Assembly (NCBI GenBank): GCA_900074885.1
Contig: FJUW01000029.1
Span: 124,001-188,000, forward strand
From: Rhynchosporium graminicola
Lineage: Eukaryota > Ascomycota > Leotiomycetes > Helotiales > Ploettnerulaceae
DNA length: 64,000 bases
Direction of reading: 5' to 3'
Below the pieces are notes generated by a model, which searched no databases, was not told where the DNA came from, and was given only the letters and a program-made list of their open reading frames with translations. Each line of letters begins with the position of its first letter. Positions within the stretch are counted from its first letter, which is position 1. This document shows, piece after piece, positions 1 to 11,868 of the stretch. Both the position numbers and the translations under genes were made by a program.

Positions 1-61
1 AATATATATATAAATTATGACTAAGCAAGGTAAATAATGGCTCACCTTTAGGCATTACCAT

Positions 62-346
62 CTACATCAGCAGGTTTACTCTTGACGACCCGGGCCTTTC
101 GACATCGCCCCCGACGCTGTTCATTCGTCTCCTCCGTAGTACAATAGAAGGCACATGTGCCTTGAAATTTCCGACAACTTCATAGCGTGGCTCGTCTTCT
201 GACGAAAGTAAGGGTTCCAACAACTGGCCAGACTCTTCCATCATAATCTGCAGGGCTCCAGAGCATTTGAAGTAGTGCGTCAAGTACTGACTCTTGCAAC
301 AGAGGAAGTTTTGAGGCTTAATGGCTTCTTCTTGCTCGGCGTCCAT
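62..346 (-). other. Possible coding fragment beside the AT-rich block
   Basis: An open frame on the minus strand runs upstream of its first ATG through an acidic stretch (DDFNISEDDDNWNDR) to about position 395, where a TGA closes it. The encoded piece is acidic, then has a Cys-containing segment (FLCCKSQYLTHYFKC), and ends in a basic RRRR patch. I recognise no domain. It lies directly next to the AT-rich island and near the window edge, so it may be the surviving part of a gene or transposon cut by that island. It may equally be a chance ORF. Confidence 0.2.
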
Positions 347-479
347 GCGATCGTTCCAATTGTCGTCGTCTTCAGAAATATTGAAATCGTCAAACTTGAC
401 TCAGCAGCTATTGCAGCCCCTGCCTCATTCGATTTTATTAGCCGTTCGATTGAGCCACGGGAAAAGCCATGACACCCCT

Positions 480-2745
480 ATAGCGATATAGATTCCGTTC
501 GTTATCTACCTATCCCGACTAACTAGGTTTCAGTAGACTAGGTCTCGGAGGTATATATAAAGTTACCGGATTTTGAATCCTCTACTAGCGTATACCCTAT
601 ACTTAGGTTTAAACTTTATAATACTCTTTTTAATTACCTTATCTAAGTAAAGATTAGCAGAGAGTATTATATCGCAATTATAACTAACTTACCGGTAAGC
701 CTTTCTTATTATCCTATAAACTTTCCTTCTTATCTTAGAACCCGAAAGTATATATATTATAGTTACTCTATTACGGAAATACGTAATCTTATAGCTTTAA
801 AGTTCTATATCGTCCGGATAAGGATAAAGCTTTTATAATATCCGGACTTTTAAGATTAGCTATAATTATATTAAATATAAGCTAGTAATAACCTTATCTA
901 TATACGAGATCCTTATTTTTATATATAAAATATTAATAGTAAACTCGACTATAAGTTAGTAAGTATAAGAATCCTCTAAATATAATATAAGAATATCGAC
1001 TTAAATTAATATATAAGTCTCTCTAACTGAAATAAGACGTAATCTTACGCGTTAAGGTAGTACGAATACTATTTAGGGTATATATAATAATTAACTTATA
1101 TTATAAGAGGGAATTAATAGTATTTCGAAGCCTACGACTAACGTAGCGAATCTTCGTTACGATTTTAAGGTCTAGATACTAATATAGTATATCTTATATA
1201 ATTTCTAGTAATAAGGTTTATAATTACTTAATAGATCTCGCCTTAATACTACTTTATACCTTGGATCTATTATACTTTCTATTATCTAGTAAGTAGAAAT
1301 TCTTTATATTACTAGCTTAATTATTCTATAACGAATCTCGTAGCGCTTATTAATAAGAAGATAAAAGAAGTTATTCTTTAGAGTAGTATTCGAGGTAATT
1401 AGAATACTAAAATAATATATTAAGGCTTTATAGCTTAAGTTACTTAGAAGAGTAGCGAGTTCCTAAGGGGATTTCCCTATATTAATTATTATATATATAT
1501 ATTAGCTAAGCTAATACTAATATCTATTATATAGAAAAGGGACTTATATTAGGATAAGGATAAAGAATCCGAAGGTATTAATAGTAAAACATATAAAAGG
1601 ATTCCGATTTAAGATTAAGAGAAAACCTTAGAGGTAGTAAGACGTATTATTAGTATATATCGAGGATAAACTATTATATAATCTCGTAATAATCTTAAGC
1701 TTATTAAAGATTATTAAGAGTAGTATAATAAATATAGCTAGAATTAATAAACTATAGAAACCTATAGAATAGACTAAATTTTTAAATTTCGATAAATAAA
1801 TTATCTTATCTTTTAATATATTTAGCTTATTTTATAACTTTTAATTTATTATATATTAAGTAATAAAGTATTATTTATATTTAGTATTCTTATATTCTCG
1901 CTTATTAAAATCAGTTAAGTATTTCTCTAATAGACTTTATACTCTTCTTTTATATAGATTACCTTTTAATATATAAGCTTTAAGATAAAGTAGATCCTTC
2001 TTAAGTAAAGCTTTTTTTCTTTTAGCGCCTTATTCTATTAAGAGATATATATTAAAAGTATATAATAAGTATTCAAAATTTAGTCTATTTATATTTATAA
2101 TTAAGAACTTACTATAGGACTTTCCTTAGAGTATAACTTAAAGGATAAAAAATTATTATATTAAAATTAACTATTAAGAGATAATAATTATATAAATTCG
2201 AGAGATAGCTTAGAGAACTCTTAGCTAGATATAATTACTCTTTAAACTTAAGCAGATTTGAATTTTAGTAAAAATATTTAATAAGAATAAGATACTTATT
2301 AACTTTTATTACTTAGAGCTAGAAAGTAATCTATACGATCTATTTAAGATATTATAGATAAGTATTATATTATATATAAATAAAGCTTAACTTAAAAATT
2401 AAGTATTTTTATATTTATATTAGTAATAAGAAGATATTTACTAATACTTAACTTAAGAGAGAAGTTCTATACTAAGTTAATATTTGAATCTATACTATAA
2501 GTTCAAGCGAGTAATAAATTATAATATAAGGCGATATTAACTTATATACTTTCTCTAGTTAATACGATATAATAGTTATTTACTCTTAGGATCTATAATA
2601 ATTCTAAATAGATTAAAGTTTAAGATAGCTAATATATATATAGGATATAGGGTTACTAGATTAATATCTATAGTTAATTTTTAATAGAATATATCGCTTA
2701 TTATTTAGTATAGATTTCGGTAATCTCTCGATTAATCCTCGAAGG
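480..2745. repeat. AT-rich, RIP-like degenerate repeat island
   Basis: About 2.3 kb made almost entirely of TA-rich words (ata, tat, taa, tta), with dense stops in all frames and no usable ORF. Both borders are abrupt: normal-composition DNA ends near 480 and resumes near 2745. This is the appearance of a transposon mutated by repeat-induced point mutation (C to T in CpA context), a process known in Pezizomycotina. The original element can no longer be named; I could not recognise a reverse transcriptase or transposase motif. Confidence 0.75.
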
Positions 2746-3925
2746 CTCGAAAATGAATTTATTCCAGGAAATGAAAGATTGAACCACCCTCTCTGGAAAA
2801 ACTGAACAAATACTTGGAAGTTATTCGAACTAGCTCATGAGAAAGCTGAGCCTGCCTAAAAATCTAGAACATGATCGAGAGTGATGGCGGTTTGGGGGTT
2901 TTACTAGAAACTACGTTAGCATCTGGACGTTTTTCTGCAATCAACAAAATTGCTTCGCATGCACTTCAAAACCATCGAACATGCAGAGCATTAAATCAGC
3001 CGAGATACGAAACAGTGTAGAAAGAGATCTGGCAAACTAGAATCGTAGAGCTAAAGACGATCATGAAGTGAATAAATAGTGCAAAGATGTTGAAACGTTG
3101 ATTATCCGAGGCTTCATCGAAGCTAGCTTTACGAAAAGGAGTTTATCCACAGACAATCATGAGCAGAGAAAGACCACCGGCCATAGTTCAAGTCGGGCTA
3201 TATAGCTTATCACAAGCTAAGTGTGGAAAGTCGTCTGAAGCCTCGATATGTTGTGTATTAATCCAGGTGAAATGTGTCAGTGGGTGAAGCATGGGTTTGC
3301 GCTTGACGATCACTGGCTCCCACATCCAACATTAAGCGAGAAATTGTATTTCTCAGGCATCACAATCCGACTCATGGATGTGGAAGTGTGTTTTGAATTT
3401 GAGAAGGGGCACCAGAGTGTATTGGCTCTCCGTCGGAGGAATAGATGGCTGATTTTAACAAACAAGACCGCCAAATCTCAACATGAATAATATTCGTCGA
3501 CGTAAATTTAGGGAAAACTTATGAGAGTCCAGCGAGGTACTACGACATAGTCAAAGACTTTGTTCAAGTAATTTCTAAAGATATCCGATTAATAGAAGAC
3601 TGATAAATTACTGTTTCGCTAAGAAACCCGCTCTATGTCAAAATCGGCCATCTATTCCTCCGGCGGAGAGACTGCCCTGGTAAACAACATCGGCTCCGGA
3701 AGCGAGCGGAAACTACAATGGCCCGTGCATATGGCATTACACTAATAAACTTCATTGATCCTTACCTATTTACTTTATCATACGTAATCCCACCACGTCC
3801 TCCTTACAGCCATCATCTTTCTCTTCAAAAACTCCAAGTACACGAAATAGATGATCAGTCTCTTACCTGAGTTGACCTGAATCATTCACAAAGTCTGTCG
3901 AGGAGAATCTCCCTGCCTGCTCGCT
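2746..3925. other. Gene-poor flank, no supported gene
   Basis: Normal base composition returns here. The longest frame is 80 codons at 3248-3490 (+) and has no recognisable motif. The last 150 bases before the EXPERA gene contain pyrimidine-rich tracts (cctccttacag, ctttctcttc), as often seen in fungal promoters. No transcript evidence is available. Confidence 0.4.
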
Positions 3926-4691
3926 ATGGCGCCCTCTATCCTTTCACGAAAGCGCGATCTGGTATATTTCGTCCATTTCAGCATATCTCTGCCTCTCATG
4001 TTCCGTACGTGTTTCCCGCATTAATTGCCAATCTTTATCTCCTGAGAAGCCGTGTAATCTGCATATCATCCAGAATCTCATCGATAAACACCCTTTGCTG
4101 ATACAGTCGCGTGCCAGTTGTGGACATGCAAGCTCTATATCCAGTTTCGATTGTCCCTGGATTCATGAAAGCCCTTAAATTCTATCTTATCAACACGCAT
4201 CATGATCAGTTCTTTATTGACCCTCCTGCATGGTTCCGAGCCTTCATCTGGACCGAATTTCTGTATCAAGCACCCGTCATGATATGGTCACTTGGTGCTC
4301 TGCGTCGAAGTAAGTCTACATCAATGGCTTTCAAGGAGCATCACACTAGGCGGAGATCATGTTTATTCGAAACCTGCTGACAAACCCAGGCTCACCCAGA
4401 CTCCCGGTCGTACTCCTTCCGTACGCACTACTGGTCTTCGTCACCACGGCCACGTGCATGTATGAGTACTCATTTTGGGAAATTCCGTTTCAGCACAAGA
4501 TTGATTTGACTACTCTATATGGTCCATATCTTGCTTTGTGTAGGTCTCAGAGGAGTGTCATTTTCTTGCGAGTAAATCACTGACTTCTTCTAGCGGCGTT
4601 TATGTTCGTGGATATGTGGATTCGCTTGAACAATATCGTCAACAAATCAATTGTTAGTGCAGCTAAGACAAATCCTAAGAAGCTGCGCTAG
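3926..4691 (+). CDS. EXPERA-domain membrane protein (TMEM97/EBP-like)
   Basis: Four exons: 3926-4004, 4118-4309, 4390-4539 and 4594-4691, giving 172 aa. The EXPERA family holds sterol delta8-delta7 isomerase (EBP) and sigma-2 receptor/TMEM97, four-helix proteins of the ER. The order of motifs fits: a first helix with YFVHFSISLPLMF, then VDMQALYP, VPGFMKALKFYLINTHHD, PPAWFRAFIWTEFLYQAPVM, a third helix (LPVVLLPYALLVFVTT), and GPYLALSAFMFVDMWIR before a lysine-rich tail (NPKKLR). The length matches TMEM97 (about 175 aa) rather than larger EBP proteins. Joining exon 1 directly to VDMQALYP restores the family pattern, which decided the first acceptor. The next gene downstream is a Upc2-type regulator on the same strand. 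The precise ligand or reaction cannot be read from the sequence. Confidence 0.88.
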
Positions 4692-5302
4692 GTTGCATTT
4701 GTTAAACGGGGATTTGGACTCGTAGCTGCTTGTTGTCCGTGTGAGATAGCATGGTACTGATACACTGCATTGAGCAACTAGTAGTGTCGTATATGAGTCA
4801 TACCCGAGGTGTAGTTACAAGGCGCGAGGCCGGGAAGTGATAATAAGAGGCAGTGCTGTAGTTTGAATTTGAGAATTTCGCTTCATTGCAACAAAAATAC
4901 TTGGGGTGCGAAGCTGTGAGCGTAACATGTTACGCGAATGGGCCATTGCAGGAGTATTGCACGGATCAATTCTAGAGCCCTTTCTTCTCCATCTTTCAAA
5001 CCAATCCTGTGCTTTCCCAACCCACCTAACATACGCGAGACATTTATTCATGCGTGTAGGGCCGACACACCGATTCAAACGTGAGATGAGACATGTCACG
5101 TGGAAGTGGCACAGTCAACGGAAGTGGCGTTTTATAATTCAACAGTCAGGACATAAGTGGAACAACGGAAGTATCGAACGCGATTATCTACTGGATATCA
5201 GCGATATAAACGCGTTACTAAGCATCGAGTGGAGGCAAGCTGCATCTTGTCTTGTATGCAACTATGGGCACATAGAGCCTGGTTGCATTCAACTCAGCCG
5301 TA
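4692..5302. other. Intergenic, probable promoter of the Zn2Cys6 gene
   Basis: About 610 bases between two co-oriented genes. A 146-codon frame (4906-5346, +) covers most of it and overlaps the regulator's start in another frame. It shows no domain and is best read as chance. No clear TATA box was seen. Confidence 0.35.
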
Positions 5303-6614
5303 ATGTCGGCAACCTCAGCCCCTGCTCAAACCGATGCTGCCCCTGAGCCAATCTCATTGAAGACGAGAAAGACGCACACCAAGTCTCGAGGAGGCTGTGT
5401 TGAATGTAAACGAAGAAAGCAGAAAGTAAGTAGCACGGAATCCTCTTGATTGACATGCTCTGACATTGTGGTAGTGTAGAGAGCAGAAGCCAGTCTGCTC
5501 AGGCTGTACCAAGCGTGAGACAGCCTGCATCTACCTGGAAGTTGAGTCTCACCAAGCGCGTACAACCGAAAGAAATCGTTTCGAGTCAGATGCATCAAGT
5601 TCCATCTCGTCTCCGTCCTCTACAAGTATATTGCAACCGATGGTCTCTGTAAATAGCCAATTCTCTCTTCAAGATATGGAGTTATGGCACCATTATATAG
5701 TATACACATCTGAACAGACGTCGGTCATGTTCGGTAGGAAGCCAGAAATTGGCCTTTCCTGCGATTATCTACTTCATGGAATGCTAGCCACAGCGGCCAT
5801 CCACCAGGCGTACAGACACCCTGACCAACGACAAAAGTATAATCTTCTGGCTAGACAACACCTTGATCAATCCTTTGGCCCATACCATCGAGCTTTGGCC
5901 ATCATTAGCGATGAAAACGTCGAGAACTTGTTTTCATACAACGTCCTCCTCGTCATTTGCTCGCTTGCTTCTGCGGAGAGTGTTCACACTTCGGCAAGTG
6001 GTAAATCGTCCGGAGGAATAGCCGACTGGGTGGTGTGTATCCGAGGATGTCGTTCAATAGCTGCTGCTTCGACATCTAACGTGCAAGGCATACCCATCAG
6101 GCAGTGGATCGACACTATGATTCAAGTTCCAATGACTGCAGAAAATTCGGCCAAAATTTCACCCGAAGAAGAGGGCAGCTTTTCTCGCGTTGAAAGCCTG
6201 TTAGAGCAAAGTAAACGATCCAACAACTCACAAAATATGAATGATATCACTGCGTGCCTGCAGGCGCTACAAGAACTACGCAAGACTTTCGCCTTTACCA
6301 CCGACGGCTTTGACGCTATGCTGACCACTGCTATGAAGTCCTACTCTACAGCACCTGTATCTCCAAGGCTATCTCGTCGGCTCTTTGTTACCATCTGGCC
6401 TTTCTTGGTTTCAGATCGCTTCGTCGAGCTTCTGTTAGGGATGTACCCTCCTGCGTTGATGATCATGGCACATTACTGTCTGATATTAAGGAGGACACAA
6501 GACTGTTGGTATATGGCGGAAAGTGGGCTGAGAATATTCCAGGCAATTCAGAATAATCTAGCCGAAGAATGGTCGGCTTACATCGAGTACCCTCGTCGGG
6601 TATTTAGTGTTTAA
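5303..6614 (+). CDS. Zn2Cys6 transcription factor, Upc2/sterol-uptake-control type
   Basis: Two exons, 5303-5425 and 5475-6614, encode 420 aa. The binuclear cluster spans the intron: with exon 1 ending in KRRKQK and exon 2 starting with CREQKPVCSGC, the cysteines follow CX2CX6CX6CX2CX6C (residues about 35-62). That perfect spacing fixes both splice sites. The basic KTRKTHTKSRGG just before the cluster resembles Upc2/Ecm22-like regulators, and the short protein with a helical C-terminal half (fungal TF / DUF3468-like, residues about 110-415) fits that class. It should be a nuclear DNA-binding protein. The EXPERA gene lies 611 bp upstream on the same strand; a shared sterol role is inference only. 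Specific targets are unknown. Confidence 0.88.
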
Positions 6615-7167
6615 TCGCCGCCTAAGTGTGGAAGCCAAGTTATCGGGAGGACTTGAGACATTTGTATCGATCGCATATGTTTGCCACAGATGCAAAGAGC
6701 TGTAACCTGTATTATAGTACATCAGCATTCACGTGAACAAGACATATTATGATGAGGTACAATAGCCCTCTGGCATATTTTGAAACACTTCGTACCTTTC
6801 AATGATTTCAAAACATCTAGTGCCTTCGCTAGGATTCTAATCGTTGGCGTCAACAACTCTTCGCTCCAGATTCGTCCTGAATCTCAGAAATGCGTATCTG
6901 ACTAAGGCAGAAAACACTTAAATTCGAGGCTAGACACCGCTTGCTCCAGTCTCCATTTACCAAAACAGTTTCAAGACTTTACCAGCAGGAAAAATTAGTC
7001 TATTGACCTATTCTGGTCTAGCCCCATAGCAGTCTCTAGCGCCTCGCTTATATCGATATCTCGAAAGTCACTTCACCACTTTACGTCCGACCAGCCAGAC
7101 TTTTGTGCCTGAATTAGTTTGACTTTTTACTTCACAAAGACCTGATGATAAATGTTCCCGACAGATC
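6615..7167. other. Intergenic
   Basis: About 550 bases without a supported gene. A minus-strand frame at 7068-7328 overlaps exon 1 of the next gene and is its shadow. Confidence 0.4.
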
Positions 7168-8512
7168 ATGATGTTCAGTCCTACAGAGGATGATCTGATC
7201 AAAGCCGTGATGGCAATTCGCAAAGTTGCTCCAATGCTGGCTCGTGCAAAGGTTCTCAAACAACTCAAAGATGAGAATGACTGGGAGTATGATCCATCAC
7301 TATATAAAGTTGCCATTCCTCCATTCAAATTTTAGCTGATAGTTTCAAATAGGCTGAGTGAAAAACGCCTAAAAGCTTGCATGGATACCAATAATCTTGG
7401 TGCATCTCTTCAAACTATCGCGCCGGAGGCTCTGAAGCCGCGAGAGGCTGTTTTCGATGAGATTGTCAAAGAAGCATTCGAGGAGCTTGCAACCAGTTAG
7501 TCTCCTCTCGAATGAGAATCTTGAAAAGCTCGAATTAGATCGACTAATGACATGGCAATCTCAGAGGAAAGAGAATTCCTTATGGGCCTCTCAAAAACCG
7601 ATGCCATGGCACTGATACCAATTCCTGGTATCAGTACAGCAGAGCTGCCACTCAAAGCAGCATGTCAACAGCGCCATTATGTTGAGATACTTCTCACTTT
7701 GAAGGGTATCAAGCCTTGCACTATATTCTTCCATCCTTTCGCTACTCATATTTTCACTCGTCTGTACGTATTGTCTTCTCCCGACGCAAAAATGTCGTTA
7801 CATACGAACCTTGAGAATGATATTTAGGCACACTACTATGACTCATCTTTGGTCAGGCACTAAGAAAAAACTTGGCTAATCCTGATATAACAGCGTAAAA
7901 GAAGTCCTCAAACCCATCTTCAAAACCCACGAGCTCCGCTCCTACGGCTTCGAGCTCCGCCGAATCGAGCACGCAACCATGATCGACATGGGCCGTCCCC
8001 AACCCGACGCATTCTGGGTCGGAGGCTGGTTCCTCGCCGACACACTCTCTCCTCACTGGTCCGCAGTCCAAAAAATATACTGCTCTCCTGTCCAAATCAC
8101 CATCTCTAGACAAGACAATAACAGCTATCAAGACAGACTATGCAAGATCCTTGGGTATCCTGTAAATGGCTATCCACGACAGGAGGATTTCAATAGAGTG
8201 TCTTATATGGACGAGACAGAATGCCGGGAGCTGGCGAGACTGACGGGAAACAGTGAGGATAAGATTGAGGTTATTGGGTTTGAGTATGAGGATGATGAGG
8301 GGGATGAAGAGAGGTGGATGAGATGTAAGTCTTTGCTTTGCTTTACCCTCTGATCTTCAGATCCGGCCGAGTGAAGAGAATAATCTGGTGATTCAGGCGT
8401 GGTCCACTTCAATATATGCAAACGGGCTATGAAGAGTGTGGGACGCAGTCTGGAGTTTGATGTGAGGGGTCATTATGGCCTTTTTGACTTTGTGCATAAT
8501 AGGGAAGCTTGA
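7168..8512 (+). CDS. Conserved-looking fungal protein of unknown function, five exons
   Basis: Exons 7168-7286, 7353-7495, 7565-7763, 7894-8324 and 8397-8512 sum to exactly 336 codons (335 aa). Splice sites were chosen from GTATGA, GTTAGT, GTACGT and GTAAGT donors with phase-compatible acceptors; the second intron has a good branch site (gactaatgac) 22 nt before its acceptor. The N-terminus is a helical module (about residues 5-50, with SPTEDDLIKAVMAIRKVAP and NDWELSEKRLKACMD across the first junction). The middle contains KGIKPCTIFFHPFATHIFTRL. The C-terminal half (DAFWVGGWFLADTLSPHW, then an acidic YEDDEGDEERWMRC and DVRGHYGLFDFVHNREA) looks globular and cytosolic. No signal peptide or membrane segment. 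I do not recognise the family. ATG 7171 is an alternative start. Confidence 0.6.
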
Positions 8513-8964
8513 GATTCTTATGCGTTAATGGAGCTTATTGCGAGACTCTACTACACTAAGGTGCAGTGGGTAGAGCAAACAGGCCTGGCAAAGCTGAGGA
8601 GTTTGGAGCTAAGGAGACTTGTCAGACATTCGGATTGAATAGTGGATGGACGGAGATCAAGTCTACGATACCACTTACATCCTTGGGTTACAAGCCAGAA
8701 TACACATTTTTGAGATCGCCTTACTTCGAATCTGCGTTTACTATGGCTGGTTCGCTGCATGACCCAGCTAGCCAGGTCTCTGATCTGGTTAAGCAGCACT
8801 TGATGCAATTATTATATTATTTTCTCTTGATGATTCCCGTTTCTGGTCTTTCCTGACTCCCAAATCGTGTCATATCGTACCATAATATACACACAAGTCC
8901 TTAGCAGTCATGCCTTCTTTTTCAACCCAGGAATCTCCAATTCTGTGTGTCCTACATTATGTGC
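8513..8964. other. Convergent intergenic spacer
   Basis: Lies between two convergent genes and should hold both terminators. It contains A/T-rich stretches (attattatattattttctc near 8810) but no motif I can assign. A short frame at 8566-8856 is not supported. Confidence 0.35.
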
Positions 8965-10024
8965 TCAATCCCTCTTTCCCACTCCTACTCCCATTCCCCA
9001 ACCATTACCAACACCATATCCTAACGGCGTAGCTCCACCCATTCCTCTCCCCTTCAACCTCTTCGGCAAAACAACACCCAAAAACCACACCCCGCTTCCA
9101 ACAGCACCTGCTCCCGCACTCAGCAGACAATAAAAGAACGTGCTAGCATAGAAATGCCCTCCCATGCCCGCCCATTCAATCTTCCCGTTCTCCCTGGGCA
9201 AATGTGGCGTGGGAAACCATCGTACACTGAACTGTAACGGTAATGGATCTCCAATGACAAGTTTCTTCGTCAAAGCAGCAGGACCTGTTGTATGAGAAAG
9301 CGGACTCGTGCTATACGCCGCACCGGAATCTATGACGCCACTGTCGTGATGATGCAGGTGATGTTTTGGTGTCGAGTGTAGGAGGATATTAAGATGTGTT
9401 GATACGTGGAGATGGGAAAGTTGGAGGGTTCCTGCTAAGGCGAATATCAGGGGAACGTATTCTTGTTGGAATTCGGATGGGAGTTTGTCGCTTGGTGTTC
9501 CACCAGGGTGAACGTGTGCGGCTGGTCGAGAGGGTATGCGACAGGAGAGGGGAGCGTCGTTGTGGATATAGAATTCGAGGAGGTGGAAAAAAGGGTCGGT
9601 GATGAATGGGATTGTGCAGTTGAGTTCTGTCTGATATCAGTGGCTGGGTTTCCAATTGGGCGGAGGACTCACCATCTTCTATCCCATATTGTAATTCCAA
9701 TGGCTGCCCTGTTTCGTTGCAGACTGGAAAGGGAATATATTGTAACTCGTTTTTGTCGTTCGAGATATGCTCACCGGTGTCACTGACTATCGTTAGAAAT
9801 TGTTTCTGCCCACGCCCGTTCCCTCAATCGCAGACCACTCCTTCATACTGCGGAGAATACACCCACATTGACCTATTCAGACAACTGACTGGAATCTTCG
9901 CTCCGTAGTGATATGAGGGAAGAGGGATCTTGCTGTGCTCTTCCTGCGCCGTGATCCCTTGTGCCCAAAGCACTAAAGCTCCGGCTGCCACAATCGCTTT
10001 CCAACCCCAGTTCTGACGCGTCAT
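8965..10024 (-). CDS. Secreted or type I membrane protein of unknown function
   Basis: Minus-strand exons 10024-9867, 9782-9673 and 9626-8965 sum to 310 codons (309 aa). The first 27 residues form a signal peptide (GWKAIVAAGALVLWAQGITA). They are followed by EEHSKIPLPSYHYGAKIPVSC and, across the first intron, DTGEHISNDKNELQYIPFPVC. Exon 3 gives a luminal/extracellular part with paired Cys, His-rich KHHLHHHDSG and DPLPLQFSVRWFPTPH. A transmembrane helix near residues 255-280 (FYCLLSAGAGAVGSGVWFLG) and a short glycine-rich, basic tail follow. The layout predicts an N-out single-pass protein. Intron 1 uses a GTGGGT donor; intron 2 is only 46 nt. I believe related proteins occur widely in filamentous ascomycetes but know no function. 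Confidence 0.72.
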
Positions 10025-10854
10025 TCTGTCCTCGACCTACAATTTTCCGTTCCTCTCGTCGTCTTCTCGCAGATCTAAGGCCGAGAAGCTATATGGTCAT
10101 GTTGCGAGGTTGCAATTGTCGTCGGCGCAAGAAGGAAGTCTGATGTTGAAGCCTTGTGGAAATCGCGTTAGGTCTAGCGTGCAAGGCTGAGATAGCGTGT
10201 TTTCCCGTGAGACTATCAACCCACTTTTCATTATTCTCGCTACCACTTTCATACTACACATAACTCTTATTTACAAACCCGATGTTACTTTTGTTATGAT
10301 ACTTGAGTTATACATGTATACGCTATGGATCTCACTACATGGTTTTGAGGTTCCTTTTCTATGCCAAGCTATACTGCATACAAAAGGGGATTATCCTTAC
10401 CAAGGCCACGACTCAGAATTTGGGTGGTCGAGCTCGTAGCTATGGGAAATCTCATTGGCAATGCCCTGCTGGACTGTTGCTAAGTGGCGACTCTATTCAC
10501 AGCCAAGGTCGTCATCTTCTACAATTTCGTCGAGATCCAGTCAACAATTCGAAGTACTTCAAACTCTCCTCTCCTCGAGGTATAGTTTGTCGACCTAGGC
10601 ACATCATATCGCCCCCGCAACCCTTCAAATATCTATAGACTTCCTGCGCATTCACAAGTTTTACTGCTATCAGGATTCAATCCAAAGAGACAGAGGCTAC
10701 TGAGAGTCCATGAAGTAGTGGGAAGAAAGTCATGCTCACTTGATCCCAACCGCTAAGCTGTCGTTCAAGTACAGCTACATTAGCATACGGAACCCCCCGA
10801 ACGCTCTTCTCTTTCAACAATTCACCAGCATTTGAATTCATCAGAAGCCAGAAA
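10025..10854. other. Divergent intergenic region
   Basis: About 830 bases between the starts of two divergent genes, so it should contain both promoters. Overlapping short frames (10197-10638, +) have no domain. An A/T-rich stretch near 10240-10320 is the only compositional feature seen. Confidence 0.35.
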
Positions 10855-11868
10855 ATGGCGAACATGTTGCCCCTGGCTCTTATGTGTGCTGTCTGTGGAA
10901 GAGAAGAGCAAAATTTGATGAGATGCGGACAGTGTTTATCGCGTATTAACAGTGGTAAGTTTCAGCGAGATGAGCTCCAGCTCGGACGATAGCACTGGAG
11001 ATTTTGAGTATATTGTCACCGTTCTTTTGACTGACATTACTTCATAGGTTCGGAGTGTCAGAATAAAGACTTCAAATATCATGCAGCACAATGCAAACGT
11101 CAGAATATCATTCTCAAAGTTGACCTTTTCCCAAAATTCATCACCAAACCACCGATTACTCGCACCATTTCTTGTCCAGCAGTTTCCAACTTCACCGAGC
11201 TTCATAATGCAATCCAAGTGGCCTTCGGCTGGTCTAATAAACATCATTATGCCTTCGATGTATTCGGACCACGAGAAAGTAAAGCTTCCCAGTCACGGTT
11301 GGCCAATCCAGACTTTCGTATTGGAGACCTGAATTGGATGGACGAAGACTCGGAATCAGAGGATGAGGACTGGGACTATGCGTGCTTCGCCACAGCAAAA
11401 GATGGAAATCAAACGAGCCTTTTCGAGGTATTTGATGATCCGAATACGCAAACAAAGAATGTTCTCTACGAGGACCACAAACGTGGAATGAGCTATGGAA
11501 CTAGGGGTGATGGATGGAAGCACAACATAAAACTCGTCGGTCGGGCCGATTTCACATCATACTAAGTTTGTCTCGACGGCGTAGGGCATGGGTCTGCAGA
11601 GGATGTGGGTGGACATAGGGGATGGAACGATCTTCTCAAGATGTACGAGGCAGACAGCCCCACTAGCGATCAGCTTAATCAAATGTTATGGTATCAATCA
11701 GACGCCAGCAACAAAGACATCAGTGGCCTTCGGGGAGATCGGAAGTGGAGGTGGAATAAGGACAAAGTCAATGCTATCTTGAAACAGCTTCGCCAGCCGG
11801 AGAAGAAATTCGTCACGTGTCTTGCCGGCTGTCCTTTTCATATCATTGGAGAAACAGTCATTCTTTGA
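10855..11868 (+). CDS. MYND finger plus pRiA4b ORF-3-like protein, interrupted by an in-frame stop
   Basis: Exon 1 is 10855-10954 and exon 2 begins at 11048. The N-terminus is a MYND zinc finger (CAVCGREEQNLMRCGQC, then SECQNKDFKYHAAQC). The usual Tyr-Cys pair before SECQ reads Asn-Ser, so one zinc ligand is missing. Residues about 65-230 match the plasmid pRiA4b ORF-3-like fold: PPITRTISCP, ELHNAIQVAFGWSNKHHYAF, an acidic insert, and GDGWKHNIKL. A TAA at 11563-11565 then interrupts the frame. The same frame continues with the expected family sequence (VCLDGVGHGSAEDVGG, GWNDLLKMYE, then WRWNKDKVNAILKQL) to 11868. No intron could remove the stop without deleting conserved residues. Either the gene is decaying, the stop is read through, or the base is a sequence error. 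The cellular role is unknown. Confidence 0.7.

Noticed and set aside
4906..5346. 146-codon plus-strand ORF over the start of the Zn2Cys6 gene
   Set aside because: It overlaps the regulator's first exon in another frame, and the real exon has a perfect zinc-cluster motif.
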